Shown: positions 45,701-58,739, counted from the stretch's first letter. The stretch is 64,000 nt of DNA from Oxytricha trifallax (GCA_000711775.1 ARYC01001384.1:1-64000); one strand, 5' to 3'. Notes: generated from the sequence alone by a model not told the origin. Translations and numbers: made by a program.

Positions 45701-46115
45701 AAAAGCAAATTATAATTTTAAATAATGCCCAGTTTTTAATAACTGCTGTGCAAATCTGTAATAATTAAATCTAAGCTTTTTAACTTATTTATAATACAAC
45801 TCTTAATTTATTATTAAAATAATCAGTATATAAATATATTAATTTATTAAAAGTTTTAGCCCTTTCATTCTATGATAACTAAGAGTAAAAAAATTAATTT
45901 ATAAAAATATTCTTTAAATATTTTTGAGATTTTGAGTCTTTGCTAATCTTCTAATAACTTAAATTGCCTAATATATGAACAAACTTTATAAAAGACTGAA
46001 TTTTATTAATATTTTTTAAATTAGAAATAGTAAGTTATATTTTGAATACAAAATTTAACAAATGAATAGTTAAATCATTATTAACTCAAAGATAATTTAT
46101 ATTTAAGGATAATAG
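42726..46115. other. Long AT-rich spacer
   Basis: About 3.4 kb of extremely AT-rich DNA between block B and the minus-strand membrane-protein locus. No coding frame, foldback element or RNA gene could be supported. A short minus-strand open stretch at 44,205-44,390 has only K/I/L/N-rich composition and is not convincing. Confidence 0.5.
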
Positions 46116-46117
46116 TC

Positions 46118-46272
46118 AATATCCAAATTTTTTTATAAATCTAATTTAATTTACATAAATATTTTTGAATTTAAACTCATATTGAGAAGTGAAACTAATA
46201 CTATGGCAGAAAGTACAACCCATCCAATTTAGTATCGATGCTCTGGGTTAGGATCATAATCTGTAAAAAGTA
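46118..46272 (-). CDS. Membrane-protein gene G, C-terminal segment
   Basis: The minus strand reads TDYDPNPEHRYQIGWVVLSA, IVLVSLLNMSLNSKIFM. One membrane helix (about WVVLSAIVLVSLLNM) preceded by a short acidic loop, in the style of the last helices of large ciliate surface proteins with a polytopic C-terminus. Follows 46,495-46,700 in linear order on the minus strand. Confidence 0.65.
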
Positions 46273-46494
46273 TCAATTAAAACTATAATAAAATATACAT
46301 GGTATTTTAATTAATTATTAAATTTCCGATATATTTTTATTAGAACTTTTGGATTTATTCAAATTAATCTTACTCATTATTAAAAATTTTAATCATTAAA
46401 TTCTCTGTTTTCACTTTATATATTTAGATTAATAGTTTCATATTTTTTGCATAATTTTTAAAATTACATTAAATTATTTATATTATTATTGTGC

Positions 46495-46720
46495 TTTATA
46501 ATATCTCTGAAGTAAACAAGACCAATCCTTCATTAACTAACTCCATCATATTGTTAAGTTTAGTTTCAAAAGGCATGACAGTAATTAAATACATAAACTG
46601 GCAAATAGAGAGCAATTAAAATGTCATTAGTTGAAGATAGGGAGCATCATTAAAGAAAAGCATCGAAATTAGGGGAGGGAAACTTATGCATAGGTTGATA
46701 GATATTAAAGTATAAAATAA
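46495..46720 (-). CDS. Membrane-protein gene G, membrane-helix segment
   Basis: Reads LCISFPPLISMLFFNDAPYL, QLMTFQLLSICQFMYLITVM, PFETKLNNMMELVNEGLVLF. It gives two hydrophobic helices and the V/M-P-F-x-x-K-x-x-N-x-M-E motif often seen in these ciliate proteins (recalled from the family style, not checked). The plus-strand frame here is also open but is the less convincing reading. Confidence 0.65.
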
Positions 46721-47684
46721 GTCAAAGTAAAAAATAGAATTGCATTCTCATTTAGAGTTTTCTTTTCTTTCGATAATAAAACTATCAATGTATTTAAATT
46801 TACAAAATAATTAATTATATTTCTTAATTACACACTCTACTTAAATATATTAGTAAACTTTAAATTCTATTATTTAATTTTGCTCTTAAATGAAAACTAA
46901 ACTTAATTATTTACAAATATTTCCCTTTAAACTTACATTTTTATTTTTGAATACATTTAATTTTTTAGACCAAAATATATTTTAAAGCGAATTGTGTCTT
47001 AAGTGTTATATATAAGAATTTATCAAAAGAATAAGCGAAATTCTCAATTCCCAAAGAGTATAATAAATTCTCAATATATAATGATAAAATTTAATTTGAT
47101 AGAGTTATTTATGACGATTTATAATGATAAAAATTATAAGTAAAAGGTATGTTTTTTAATTACATATAAATAATTGACATTTTTCATCATAAAACTATTA
47201 GTTAATTTCCATTTTTCAAATAATCAATAGAAATGTTACCGCAGATAAATTAAAAAATGCTACTAATTAATATAAAAATATTTTAAGTACTTGGAATGAT
47301 AATTAATGTAAAAATTCAAATGAATAATTTCTAGATAATGATATTTATACGATACAATTAGATTAAATTTTTTTCAAAAATTATTTTCAACTGACTATCA
47401 TATACCTTCAACCTGAAATAACAAATATAAATCTTCTGATGAAATAAAGAGAGTAATTCATAAATAATATTAAGTATTGCTTTATTTGATCGAACTTAGA
47501 AAACTAAAATATTGATAAATTGATAATTTAAATAAAATAGTTAGGCTAACTTTCTTTAAAGTAGTAATATTTTATAATTCTAATTATTAATAAAACTAAT
47601 CTAAAATTTTAATTTTTCTAAATAATTCAATTAAGTCCTGAAATTAATTATTTATTTAGACTTTCAAATTTGAAATAAAGTAGT

Positions 47685-47765
47685 TATTCAGTATTACGGT
47701 ACAGGTAATAAACGAATAAGGCAACATCTTCTAAAAACTATGGTCCATAAAAATTATATCATTTT
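47685..47765 (-). CDS. Membrane-protein gene G, short segment
   Basis: Reads NFYGPQFLEDVALFVYYLYR, then NTEQ. Short, but it lies in order between the helix segments at 48.0 and 46.7 kb, and its hydrophobic character fits. The flanking AT-rich stretches are the presumed IESs. Confidence 0.5.
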
Positions 47766-48001
47766 TTTAAACAAACCTAGATATTTTTTAGTTGATTATA
47801 TTTTTTTAATTTATAATTTTCAATAATTAACTAATATAACAAAAAGATAATTTAATTAAATATTTTATATAAGGATTAAAATGTATAGAATTTTTGTAGT
47901 GTTTTATTCTTTACAAATTTCTTATTCATATACAAATCATTATAATATCAGAAAAATATATTGAATAACCGATAGACCATCTTTTGTTCATTTTTAGATT
48001 C

Positions 48002-48950
48002 TCATGCAAGGGCCTAATTTAGTTTAATTTAATGAATGATATCTTGTCTTTTTATGCCAATAAAAATGGCAATAGTGCAGGAGCGAATATGCATATTAAC
48101 TAAAGCTTATTAAATTTAATAAAATCTTACAAATAATATCAAAGAAATTAAGCTAGATATAGAAACACCATAACCTTGATCAAATCTAAAATTGTAAAAA
48201 TTTATTATACAACTCAAGAGAGTGTTCAAGTATTATTCGATTAATAATCTGATAGGAAAGGCATATATGAATTTAGATGCTAAAATCTGAGCTACTCTCA
48301 AAAATCTATAATAAAGTTTATCAATGTGATGTTCTTACTTTGGCACTAAAATTGCAAAATATTGTAAAATTACTGTAATTATGATCAATATAGGCGAAAG
48401 TAATAGTAAAATTGTGTTAAAGCCCATATTTTCGAAAGCGATTTATGAGTCATATCCAAAATCTCTAAAATTGTCATTATAAGCATTTTGATCTGGAATA
48501 TCAAATACTGAAGAAACTATCTAGTCAGAAAACATGAAGTCAAAGCTCAGTGATCCCACAACTAACTAGAAAAAATAGTATAAATTTGCAGGAATCATAA
48601 GATTGTACAAGGGTAAATGTGAAATCAGCTATTAACTATTTACGAAACCCCAAAGAACCTGAAGGGATTACGATATTAAAATTTAAGTTCCCATCTATGT
48701 TATGAGAATAGACGATAGCGTGTTGTTGAAAAATAGAGCTATGTTTTTAACAAAATCTCCATCGTAGTCTGGTAACTGAGGCGGCACGTACGTTGAATAT
48801 GACAATGATTAGTTTGTATTGGTGTACATAAACAATGAGGGATTTATAAATATAATATACATCTCAAATGTAAATTTTAATGATTTGTCAACATAACTCT
48901 TAGCTCTGTCCTGTCCATACCTGAAGATTAAACAGATAATGGCTTTAAGA
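48002..48950 (-). CDS. Membrane-protein gene G, main C-terminal segment
   Basis: About 310 codons without TGA on the minus strand; the stop complement is at 48,002-48,004. Order: FRYGQDRAKSYVDKSLKFTF, NTNQSLSYSTYVPPQLPDYD (extracellular), then QILISQSLQVLWGFVNSQQL, ISHLPLYNLMIPANLYYFFQ, FDIPDQNAYNDNFRDFGYDS, NMGFNTILLLLSPILIIITV (helix), and KLYYRFLRVAQILASKFIYA. The layout of an extracellular part followed by several helices is common to large surface proteins of ciliates. Plus-strand frames here need several TGAs and were rejected. The residues after about 48,040 (NLNQALA) may already be IES. Confidence 0.8.
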
Positions 48951-49353
48951 AATCAATCTTTATTTGTATAACGTTATCTTTTGCATAAACAACTGTCCAA
49001 TTAAAAAGAATTTAAAACCCATTTATACTTGATTTTATAAGTATTTATTCATAATTTAAAAAGTCTAATTAAATTTTCAGTTATATTTTTTAATCCACAA
49101 ATATTTAGAAATATAACTGCATTATTTTAACTTATTTAGATAAAATCTTAATTAATTTTACAAGTTTTTAATTGACTGATCATCAATCTGTAATTTAAGT
49201 GACTTATATATCTCTTAAAAAAGCTAAGTATTATTTGTGTCATTTAAAGGTTTTTCAAATTTAATTGTTACTAGCCCTGTTGGAGAAATCGTTTATACTT
49301 TAAATTTTGAGTTATCTTGAATACTTATTACATCTGACAAGTTACTTTATTTT

Positions 49354-49776
49354 AATATTGTAGGAATACATTCGAAATTGGGAAATTATTTATAATTAAA
49401 TTAATAATTAATCAAAATCGTGGCAGTTAAAGTTGGCCAATTTAAACGAACTTGGGCTCATTCGATAGAGAATTTAAAATTAGCTGGACTTTACTATTTG
49501 CGGTACTTTTTTATCGCATCCCTCGAGCGAAATAACTTTACTTTAATTAAACTCATCTAAATTCATTAAATTATGCCCTCACATTAAAGTAAAGTTATCT
49601 CGCTCAAAGGATGCGATTAAATAGAACCGCAAATAGTAAAGTCCAGCTAATTTTAAATTCTCTATCGAATGAGTCCAAGTTCGTTTAAATTGGCCAACTT
49701 TAACTGCCACGATTTTGATTTAAAATTAATTTAATTAATTTTAATTTCCCAATTTCGAATGTATTCCTACAATATT
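49354..49776. mobile_element. M1-family foldback element, copy 6 (best preserved)
   Basis: Termini aatattgtaggaatacattc / gaatgtattcctacaatatt; arms with aaaatcgtggcagttaaagt, tgggctcattcgatagagaa, tagctggactttactatttg and their inverses. Close to copy 1 in length and sequence. It lies between segments of gene G. Confidence 0.95.
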
Positions 49777-50235
49777 ACTACCAGAGATGCTTAATATAAT
49801 GTTTTAAAGTGTAATAAATTAATAGTGTAATAAGTTGATCTTTATATCATGGATTTAAAAATTAGGATTTTATAAATGCTTATTTTTTAGTAAATTTATT
49901 TCTAGAAATCAATTAAAATCCTAATTAAAAACAGATCTATAAAATTTTACTTTTTGATGACTATTAATTCTAGCAATAAAAATGCAATGAATATTTGTGA
50001 TTTATAAAAAAAAATAATTTTCTATTTTAAAGATATATAACTTTTTTAGAGGAAGGTATTATAAAAATATTTTCAATAAGAAAAGTTTTTTTTTACAAGA
50101 TTTTTTAAAATCAAATAATTCTTTATTTGTAATGAAAATGAAAAAAAGATAATTTATTAAAATTACGATTCTTTCTATTATATTGAGATTTATATTTTAC
50201 TTTTCACAACATCAGTGTTATTCATTTAAATTAAG
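49777..50235. other. AT-rich spacer
   Basis: Between M1 copy 6 and the next presumed gene G island. Nothing recognised. Confidence 0.45.
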
Positions 50236-50239
50236 TCAC

Positions 50240-50300
50240 TTTAAAGAACAATAACGGTTATACGATACTTTGTAGATAAGGGTCTGATGTTATAATTAAG
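50240..50300 (-). CDS. Gene G, short coding island
   Basis: Reads ITSDPYLQSIVQPLLFF on the minus strand; another frame reads NIRPLSTKYRITVIVLQ. Less AT-rich than its flanks and in line with gene G. Frame uncertain. Confidence 0.35.
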
Positions 50301-50639
50301 AGCATTTAATCTATACTTTTAATTTTTATTCATAGAAATGTATTAAGCAATTATTAAAATGAAGATACTCATTTTAATGCAAAAAATGATTTATATATAT
50401 TGTTATATAGTAAATAATCGAACCTTTTTCAATAAAAGATTAAGATATAATAATATAATATAATATAAAAGGAAAAATTATTCACTAACAATTGATATGG
50501 CTTTAAATTATTGAATTTATGCAATAATGATAAATTATAATTGAGTTTAATAAAAGATAATATACTATTTATTTACAAATTTTTATATAATTGCATCAAT
50601 ATAACAAAATAGTTAAATAAAACAAATAATTATATCATC

Positions 50640-50720
50640 TGTAAGTGAAATTGTTATATCTTGCTCTCCTAATTATTTTAACCCTGCATTAAATTCCATC
50701 CTGTTATTATTCCACTAATA
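50640..50720 (-). CDS. Gene G, short coding island
   Basis: Reads ISGIITGWNLMQGQNNQESK on the minus strand. Small GC-richer island within AT-rich DNA, in order between the islands at 50.2 and 51.5 kb. Confidence 0.4.
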
Positions 50721-51524
50721 GATTAATAAGTAAAATATTAGTTAAAAAAATAATAATTAACCTGTATTTTTAACATTAAATTTATCCAAAAACAATATCT
50801 AAGAATTTAAAATATTCTCCTTTATATGCTCCATTTAAACTTCAAATATTTGCTTTTATTTAGATTTCTAAATACTGTTTAAATAATTTATTTTTATATT
50901 CGCATAATTTCATTTGATAGTTCAAATTAGAAAAGTGTAGATTAAATAATCGGTAGTAGCTAAATATACCATTATAATTTAAAATTTTATATTTTATATA
51001 AAGAATTTAAATTAAATTTTATCTATTAAATGATATAAAACATACTAGTGATATAAATCGAGTCATTGTAAAAAAAAATAATTTAATATTTAATATAAAA
51101 TTTGCTAATTTAATTTTTTACATAAAAAGTATTTTCCCTATTTAAACTAAAGAGATTTTTTGAAGATTTCTAATTAACAATATCAAATTAATTGTTTTTG
51201 ATATACTTTTGATTGCATATTATAGTAATATATATATATATATATATATATATAGTATCATATAATCTTTATCAATTTTAGTTTAATTGTTTGTAAATTA
51301 TTTAAATAAAATTTTAAATTAAGGAATTATTATATAACTCTAACTTCTGGAATATTAAAGTCCTTAAATGCAAGTAAAAAAAAAACTATAATTAACAGAA
51401 TCATTTAAAAGTGTATAAACAATTAATATATTGATCAAAGAGGTCTTTTAGTAAAAAATCTTAATTCTTAGAATCATTCCAATAAATTAATAATAATATT
51501 AATCCAATCTGATAATTCTAAGTG

Positions 51525-51975
51525 TTTTAATTTTGTTTTGCAGATATAGTGACTTGGTCCCCATTAGGGTCAAAGAAATCAGGAAGAAAAAGAATAGCTG
51601 TTCCTCCAGCTCTTATTGTGAATCCCTAAAGATTTGTATAAAACATTGGAGCCAGATTGAAGGAATTATCACTTTAGTTATTTGTAGTTTAATTGTTTGT
51701 GGTTTGATTACTTGTAGTTTGATTAGTTGTGGTTTGATTACTTGTAGTTTGATTAGTTGTGGTTTGATTAGTTGTGGTTTGATTAGTGCTATTGCTAGTA
51801 TTATTTGTAGTATTTAAATTAGTTTAGTTAAGTCCAGGCAGAGCTCTTCCATCGTATTTGTATTCAACTATAAAAGTAGTCTCGTTTGTTAACCCATCCT
51901 GAATCCTACACTTAAACTTTAAATTGTAGATTCCTACTACATTTATATCTGTGCTTTTGGCAATTAAATCTTAAA
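51525..51975 (-). CDS. Gene G, extracellular segment with Thr/Asn/Gln repeat and cadherin-like motif
   Basis: The minus strand reads LIAKSTDINVVGIYNLKFKC, RIQDGLTNETTFIVEYKYDG, RALPGLNQTNLNTTNNTSN, then repeated TNQTT/TSNQTT units, then NSFNLAPMFYTNLQGFTIRA, GGTAILFLPDFFDPNGDQVT, ISAKQ. The D-F-F-D-P-N-G-D-Q-V-T motif resembles the calcium-binding D-x-D-G-D of dystroglycan-type cadherin-like repeats. N-x-T sequons are dense, as in a mucin-like stalk. A plus-strand frame (51,533-51,817) through the repeat is a shadow. Confidence 0.75.
51665..51790. repeat. Coding minisatellite (15-bp units)
   Basis: Tandem units of gtttgattagttgtg / gtttgattacttgta, about seven in a row, encode (minus strand) Thr/Ser-Asn-Gln-Thr-Thr. 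The length is a multiple of three, so expansion or contraction keeps the frame. Confidence 0.9.
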
Positions 51976-52354
51976 CTAAATTTAAGCTTCAATTATATAA
52001 TTTATTGAGTTATAAATAAATTACATAATTTTAGTTTGAAATTTTTCCTTTATAAAATATGTGGAATATAACCTTTTTATTTATGTTTAAATATTAATAA
52101 GAAAATGCTTAAATTAAAAGCTTTACGAATATAGCTATTCAGTAAATCCTTCAATTAGTTATCTAGATTATTTTTTTCAAAAAATCATTAATTTCAATTC
52201 TTAATATACTAATTGAAAATAAATATCACTTTTATTTTCGTTTCTTCATTTCAATATTTATGCATACTAATTTATATATGAAAATCTTATCATTAACATT
52301 AAAATGCTTCAAACAGCTTTAGAATGTTTTTGTTTTTATAATATATAGATTCCC

Positions 52355-52500
52355 AATAAAAGTAAATTTACTGTTTAAGCTGCTGCCATCTGTGCTTTAA
52401 ATAAAAATATGTTCTTTATATTTTATAATAAATGAACATTTATTTTTATTTTTAAATGTATTGTGTATACTCCGTGTCAGTGCAAACTGATTAGTTATAT
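52355..52500 (-). CDS. Gene G, two short coding islands
   Basis: Minus strand: KAQMAAAQTVNLLLLGIY at about 52,355-52,410 and ITNQFALTRSIHNT at about 52,455-52,500. Each is only 15-18 codons. They lie between the stronger segments at 51.5 and 52.6 kb. Confidence 0.3.
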
Positions 52501-52544
52501 GTGCAATTAATAAATAAAATGTTACATTATTTTTTTCATTATAT

Positions 52545-52690
52545 TAAATAATTGCAATTGTCTATTGGAACTACTTTGACATTATCTCCTAGATACTGAA
52601 TTATATGAGAAGGCAGAGTTGAAGGCAACAGTAGTTTTCTTGATGATATTTCAACAGGTTAAGTCATTTTAGTAGTTAGACCCAAATTAG
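52545..52690 (-). CDS. Gene G, extracellular segment
   Basis: Reads NLGLTTKMTQPVEISSRKLL, LPSTLPSHIIQYLGDNVKVV, PIDNC. Strong composition signal. Upstream of the repeat-bearing segment on the minus strand, so it is N-terminal to it in the protein. Confidence 0.6.
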
Positions 52691-53172
52691 AATTTTATAA
52701 TAAGAATAAGCAAATTGAATGATAATATACAAATGATATGAAATAATAAATTTAAGTTTTAAAAATAATATTATATTTACTTAATTTATTAATTATCTAT
52801 TGTAAATTATTTAATTGGGTAATATGAGAGATGAAAGATATTGGGAAAATATTTGACATTTAAATAAAAATTTTGAATTTTTGTGATAAATTTAATTATA
52901 TTATTAATAAAAGATGTATTGAATTGGGAAAAATTAATTAAAATACTCTTCTTAAAGTAGATATTATTTATTTAATGTTTTTATATATCTTTTTTAAGCT
53001 TTGCAACAAAATTAACTGAATAATTTTTTCAAAATTATAGAGTAATAAATAATTAACTTTTCAAGATGCTATGTGGTCAAATATTTACTAATAGGTTATT
53101 AATTCAGGGTATTTTAATTGTCTAAACATAGAAAAGGATTATACAAATTGTTTGCTTTAATACATAATAAAA

Positions 53173-53598
53173 TTACTGTACGAATACATTTGATTTGGGA
53201 AAAATAATTATAACTAATAATATATTAAATTAGTATTCTTGGCAGATAAATTTGTTGAAACCTTGTCAATATGGTTCTATCTCGATAGATTATCTAGAAT
53301 TTCATGAACTTAATTATTGAAGATTCTATTTTACCGCATCCCTGAAGCGAGATAACTTGACTTTAATTTTATTAAATAATTCAATTAAACAAATCATTAA
53401 AATAAATTTTCATTTATCTCACTACAGAGATGTTATAAGATAAAACTGATAAAAATATTGTATAGCTGATTTTAACTATTTTCTATTGAATAAGAACCAT
53501 ATTATTTATGTTTCGATATAAAAAAATGCCAAGAATTAAATTTATTATGTTATTAAATTAAATTATTTTAACAAACCGTATGTATTCCTATAATACTT
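53173..53598. mobile_element. M1-family foldback element, copy 7 (diverged)
   Basis: Ends acgaatacatttgatttggg and gtatgtattcctataat; signature ttaccgcatccctgaagcga, gagataacttgactttaatt. The two arms differ at many sites (for example atctcactacagagatgtta), so this is an old copy. Confidence 0.8.
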
Positions 53599-54354
53599 AA
53601 TTATCAAAATAATTAATATTTTAGCAAAAATTAATAGTAGGGTTCAGTTGAATTAGGGAGTGTTATTAATAACTCAAAAATAAAGTTTTATATATTTATT
53701 GCATAAATAAAAAAAATTATAATTTTATATTAAAATATCTAACTGAAATTAATTAGAATAATATTTTTATTATATTGATATTTCAAAATGAATGATAGAT
53801 ATAATTTCAAATTTATATATCAAATCAAAATGATAAAAAATTAATTTTTTAATAAATTAATTATGGATTTTTTTAATATTATTGAAGTTAAATATAAATA
53901 ATAACTGATACTATCATATTATATAATTATTTTTGTTTAAGTAGTCAACAGACTTAACTAAAGGATTTAAAATATATATAATTTTTTTAAAATAAAATAA
54001 ATCAAATTTAAATTACATTTATTACAATAATAATAATTTGTTTTATTCAGAAACGTTGATGTATTATTTATAGTTATATATAAAAGATAATTTCTCTTTT
54101 TAAATATATTCATAATCCAATAAAATTAATTTAATAAAGAAGCTTATTAATTAGTTTATTACTTGTTTTGTCTAATAACTTTAAAATTTTGTTTTTTATA
54201 TCAATTATATTTACACTTTATAAATCTCTTAAGAGCACAAAGATTTAAATATAAGATAAACTTATTTTTAAAAACTTCTAAGTTAAGTAATTTAATAAAT
54301 AATGATTTGAAATTAAAAAAAATTAATTTAGAGAAAATAAGTTGTTAAAGGATA

Positions 54355-54460
54355 TTATTTGGAATGATTATTCGACATCTTGATGTATAAATTTTCATTA
54401 AGAACTTCAACTGGTCTCGTATCCGGTGTCCCCATTTAAAAGTAATATGGCTTTGGTATT
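54355..54460 (-). CDS. Gene G, coding island
   Basis: Reads YYFQMGTPDTRPVEVLNENL, YIKMSNNHSK on the minus strand. GC-richer than the several hundred AT-rich bases on each side. In line with gene G; no domain recognised. Confidence 0.5.
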
Positions 54461-56489
54461 TTAATATTTAAATAAAGAATAATTGAATTTACTCTCTAAT
54501 TTTATTAGATTTATTTAATTTATTAGAAAGGGATGTTTTATATATTATTTTTTATTATAATTTATTTAATATTTATATAAAATAAATATATTAAAAATAA
54601 TAGAAACTTTAAAGATTATATAAGGAATCACTATTTAAATAAAAGAAATAAAATAATTACATTTGCTTTTTAATTTAAGCATTATAAGAACAGTTTTATT
54701 TGTGTTACTTTAATTGAGATTACATACTCTTTTTAAAAAAAAAGAAAGTTATTATATAAAAGGAATTGAAAATAGAAAATGAAAAAATTAACAAATAATG
54801 CAGTAAAGTATATCATGAAATAACAATGAACTGTTTTAAATGATATATTAGATATAGTATTATATTTAAGAAAAAAGTAGTAATTTTTATAAAAATCTTC
54901 AAGTCAAACCAATTTTGTTAAATGTTTGTATAATGTAATTAATCTAATCACAATTTATGGAATATTGAGACTTTTTTAATATAGTGATCGAAACATAATC
55001 CATCGTACTAGTCTCAAACCATAGTAATTATATTTTAAGAGAGCATATTATATATTTAATAATATGTGAACTGTTTAAACCATAATAATAATTATTAATT
55101 AAACTCCATATCGAAAAAATAAAGGTTTTTCACCAAAAAATTTATAATAATTAATTACGTAAATAAAATGAAAGAGAAAATTTGATGACGATATTTGATA
55201 CCATTAAAAGCAATTCTTTCTAATTTATAAGTATTTTATTGATTATAACAGTTCAGGACAAGTAATTTAGTGTCTTAATGAATCAGTAAAAATTTATTTT
55301 ATCTTAATTAAAAAAAGCTTAAATTCCAATATATTATTCATTATTGATAAAATACAAAACATCGGTAAATATGAGAAATAAAAATTAGAAAAAACTGCCT
55401 TTATTTATTATAAGTAAAGTTAATTTAATCTTTAAGTGCTAAAATAAAATAACTATGAGACTTTTTGTTGCAATTGTTTGATTAATAACACTAAGTTTTT
55501 TATAAATGCACATTCTTACCACAATAAATTGAATTCCCAAAACTATTCTTTTTAAGCGAAGTGTTTGAATATGTAGATTGTATAATTTATTATTCAAATG
55601 TATAACTACTACTGATTCTTATGTGAAATAAGAGTACCAAAAATAATAAAATCTAATTATCAAAATGTTTGATATTTCTTTAAAACAACGAATGATTACT
55701 ATTTATGGAGGTCTATTTAGCAATTTAATGAAAAAATATAACAAAATCAACACTAACCAGATTATTTATATGATGAGAATTGTTGAACTTTTGAAGAGCA
55801 GATTTTTACAAATTCTTTTAGTCTAATCCATTTTTTATTTAATCTTGAATAATATAAATACATTTCGTTATATGGTATTTTGATTTAATTTCTTAAATTT
55901 AAAAATTCATGTTCGATAATATATTAAATTTTAACATGAAGTTATTAATTCAAATAAATCTAAATCTAATTGAATTTTTATATCAGAATTGATTCTAAAA
56001 AAAATGATGCTATTCAATATTTCCTAAACTATTTTTTAAATTATCATATACTTGGTTGATTAGAAGAAAATATAATTAACTTAGAGAAAATATTTGCAAA
56101 ATAATTTTATTATAATCTTTTTAAAATACTGTTATATTCATTACGTTTCAACAATATGCGACTAAAATTAAAATGAAGAATTTGATTTAAGATATTTATT
56201 TTTAGTTAAAATTTTATATTAAATTTAGTATCGAAATCTAAACCTTAAAACTTTTAATTGATTTATTCATTTAGACATATATTTTTAAATTCAATTTCTT
56301 TTTCATTTTTAATTTTTCATAGCATAATATAAATTTATTATTCAAATTTTCAATAGCTTACTATTTAATTTAATTATTATAGATTGCATAACATTGCTTT
56401 AGCTAATTTTAACATGGAATTTTTTTAAGAAAAAATTGGCTTAAACCCATAAATATTTAAATATAATGTGATTCATAACTTAAATTTAA

Positions 56490-56605
56490 AGGAGATTTCT
56501 GAACAAGTACTCCTATGTCTTGGTTGATGGGATACGCTGGATTTGTGCTATAATAGATATACCCACATAGTAAACCAGTGTTTATAGTTATGAATCTAAA
56601 GTATT
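56490..56605 (-). CDS. Gene G, coding island
   Basis: Reads RFITINTGLLCGYIYYSTNP, AYPINQDIGVLVQKSPL on the minus strand. Beta-rich character suits an extracellular repeat. Flanked by more than 1.5 kb (left) and about 0.8 kb (right) of AT-rich spacer. Confidence 0.5.
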
Positions 56606-57384
56606 ATTTTAGATATATCTACATAAATAATAAAAAATGCTATTATTAAATTACTTATTCTATTTTTAATATCAAAATTTGAGAGTAAAATTCAATAAAT
56701 TAAACTAAGTTTGAAATAAAAAATTACTACTATAATAGGTGAACGATAATTAAACTCCAAGGTTAGCTCCATAGAATAACTAAAATTAGAGAGATATAGA
56801 TATTTTGATATAAAATATAATTATTATTACAATAATAAGAATAAAATAATAAATTTAAAGATATTTTTAATATTTTTAGTTAGATTAATGTCGATTTTCT
56901 ATTATAATCTAATAAACAAAATTTAGTTTTTCTTTCATTAATTATAATAATTTGGTAAGGTTATTTTTCACTTATAAGTTTTTGGAAACAAATAAATTAA
57001 AACTTAAAGCTAGAATAGTTCAAACAATATTATAATTTATTATAAGCTATAACTAATATTATATTCTCAGCAGTGATTTTAGTATAACGAATAATAAAAG
57101 ATATCATAAAGATCTTTCATTAGTTTAAATAAATTAATAAAAATTTATAGACCTTCTTAATCTTAAGTATTATGAAACACGAAGCTCCTCCAAAATTATA
57201 TATAATTTATAATATAACTTTCAAAAAAAATTTAGAGTCAGACTAACATCAATAATTTATATTTATTTACTTTTTTTTACCTTTCTTTTTCATTTAATAT
57301 TTTTACATGTTCAGTAATATTTTCACTTGATAATATTTATTAATTTTGATTAAAAACTTTAAAATGTATTGATATTATAGCAAT

Positions 57385-57470
57385 ATTAAATTTAATATTC
57401 ATCCTCAAATGTTTTTTGTATTGTTCCTGTCTAATTAAAATCTATGACTCCTATTACAGACAATCAATTA
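57385..57470 (-). CDS. Gene G, coding island
   Basis: Reads SVIGVIDFNQTGTIQKTFED, EYQ. The pattern GV.DF...G.I.K.F resembles the beta-propeller or cadherin-like strand repeats of ciliate surface proteins. Only about 80 bases separate it from the next island. Confidence 0.5.
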
Positions 57471-57544
57471 ATAAATTTGCCAAATAAATAATTTCAATAA
57501 TTCATAATTTAAGATAGATAACATTTTGAATTTTGTTTGTAATT

Positions 57545-57625
57545 AGAAAAAATGAAGATATAATATTAAATGAAGAGCCTTCAAATATACCGATTCCTAT
57601 TTGTTTAGCAACACAATCAAATAAA
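57545..57625 (-). CDS. Gene G, coding island
   Basis: Reads FDCVAKQIGIGIFEGSSFNI, ISS on the minus strand. Directly upstream of the previous island; the two could be one repeat unit split by an 80-base IES. Confidence 0.45.
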
Positions 57626-58127
57626 TTTTAATCATATTTTATCCTCAAAAATTGTAATTATAAATAATTTATTCACTAATTATACGAGATATTTTTCATA
57701 AGTATATCATTGTGATTACAGTTTTCCATAGATGTTTTAAAAAATATTTATAGATTAATCTACAAAATATATAATTTAATATTCATTGAAATTTTTTAAA
57801 AAATTTATATTTAGTAAATTTAAAATTAATTGGATTTTCTCTAAAGCACATAATTTTTTGTTCATATTTAATATTAATACCATATAATTTTTAATCTAAT
57901 TTTACTGTCTATTTAGTTCTATTATATAAATATAACTTAAATATTAAAATTTTATAATCAATGTATATTCCAGAAGAGTACGACGATACTTAAACAAAAA
58001 ATATTATAGGACTTTTTTTTAATTAATAATAATATTATTATATAAATTCATTTCCTATTATTATTTTTAATATCTTTAAAATATTTAAGTAAAGAACTAT
58101 TAATAAATAACTTTTACATTAATAAAT

Positions 58128-58580
58128 GGAGGGGAAGTTCCTGTCGATGTTTACGAAAAGCAATTTTTTCAGGGAAGTTTCCTGTTTAGTAAAATTTTAT
58201 TCTGTTTTTATTAATATATTCTTTTTTATTATTTTAATTTTTGACAACTCTAATCACCTTTAGTGATTTTTATTAACTTGGGATTCAAGCAATTTGACAT
58301 ACTATTCATGAAGATTTTCGGAGATCTACATATAAAACAATATTTTAATTATTATTTTCACTTTTTTTCTATTATTTTTTTTAGTAAGTTTAAGAAACAA
58401 TATTTTACTATATCTAAAGTTATTATTTTATAAATAATTTTATTTTATTATTAAAAGGTGTTTAGCTTATCCTAAATCCTCTTGCCATTAATGAGTTAGA
58501 AAATTAGTAATTACAATATTTATATGTAATTAATAAAAATTATATATAAAAAATTTAGTTGAAATTAAATTTCCCCTCCC
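58128..58580. mobile_element. G-tract foldback element, diverged (about 450 bp)
   Basis: Left end ggaggggaagttcctgtcga; right end aatttcccctccc. Flanks taataaat / aaataaat suggest a duplication. A second end-like copy (tttcagggaagtttcctg) lies inside at about 58,168. Same family style as 36,285 and 40,871. Confidence 0.5.
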
Positions 58581-58739
58581 AAATAAATATAAAATTTATT
58601 AATTTTTACCTAAAAATGTTCTATTTAATTACTTGATTAAAAGCTCAATTTACAATTTAAAGATAAGAATTTCTTGCTATAAAAATAAATTCATCATACA
58701 TAGTAAAATTATTTTATTATTTTTTTTATGTTTTTTGGG

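Noticed and set aside
48032-49170. Plus-strand gene with TGA read as Trp
   Set aside because: A plus frame looked protein-like if TGA meant Trp, but kinase and TLDc genes here use TGG for Trp and end in TGA. The minus strand gives about 310 codons with no TGA and a coherent membrane protein.
51533-51817. Plus-strand Cys/Ile/Ser-rich repeat protein
   Set aside because: Antisense shadow of the Thr/Asn/Gln repeat on the minus strand, whose flanks also read as good protein.
54163-54348. Plus-strand ORF of 61 codons
   Set aside because: AT-rich composition typical of spacer; the neighbouring supported island is on the minus strand.
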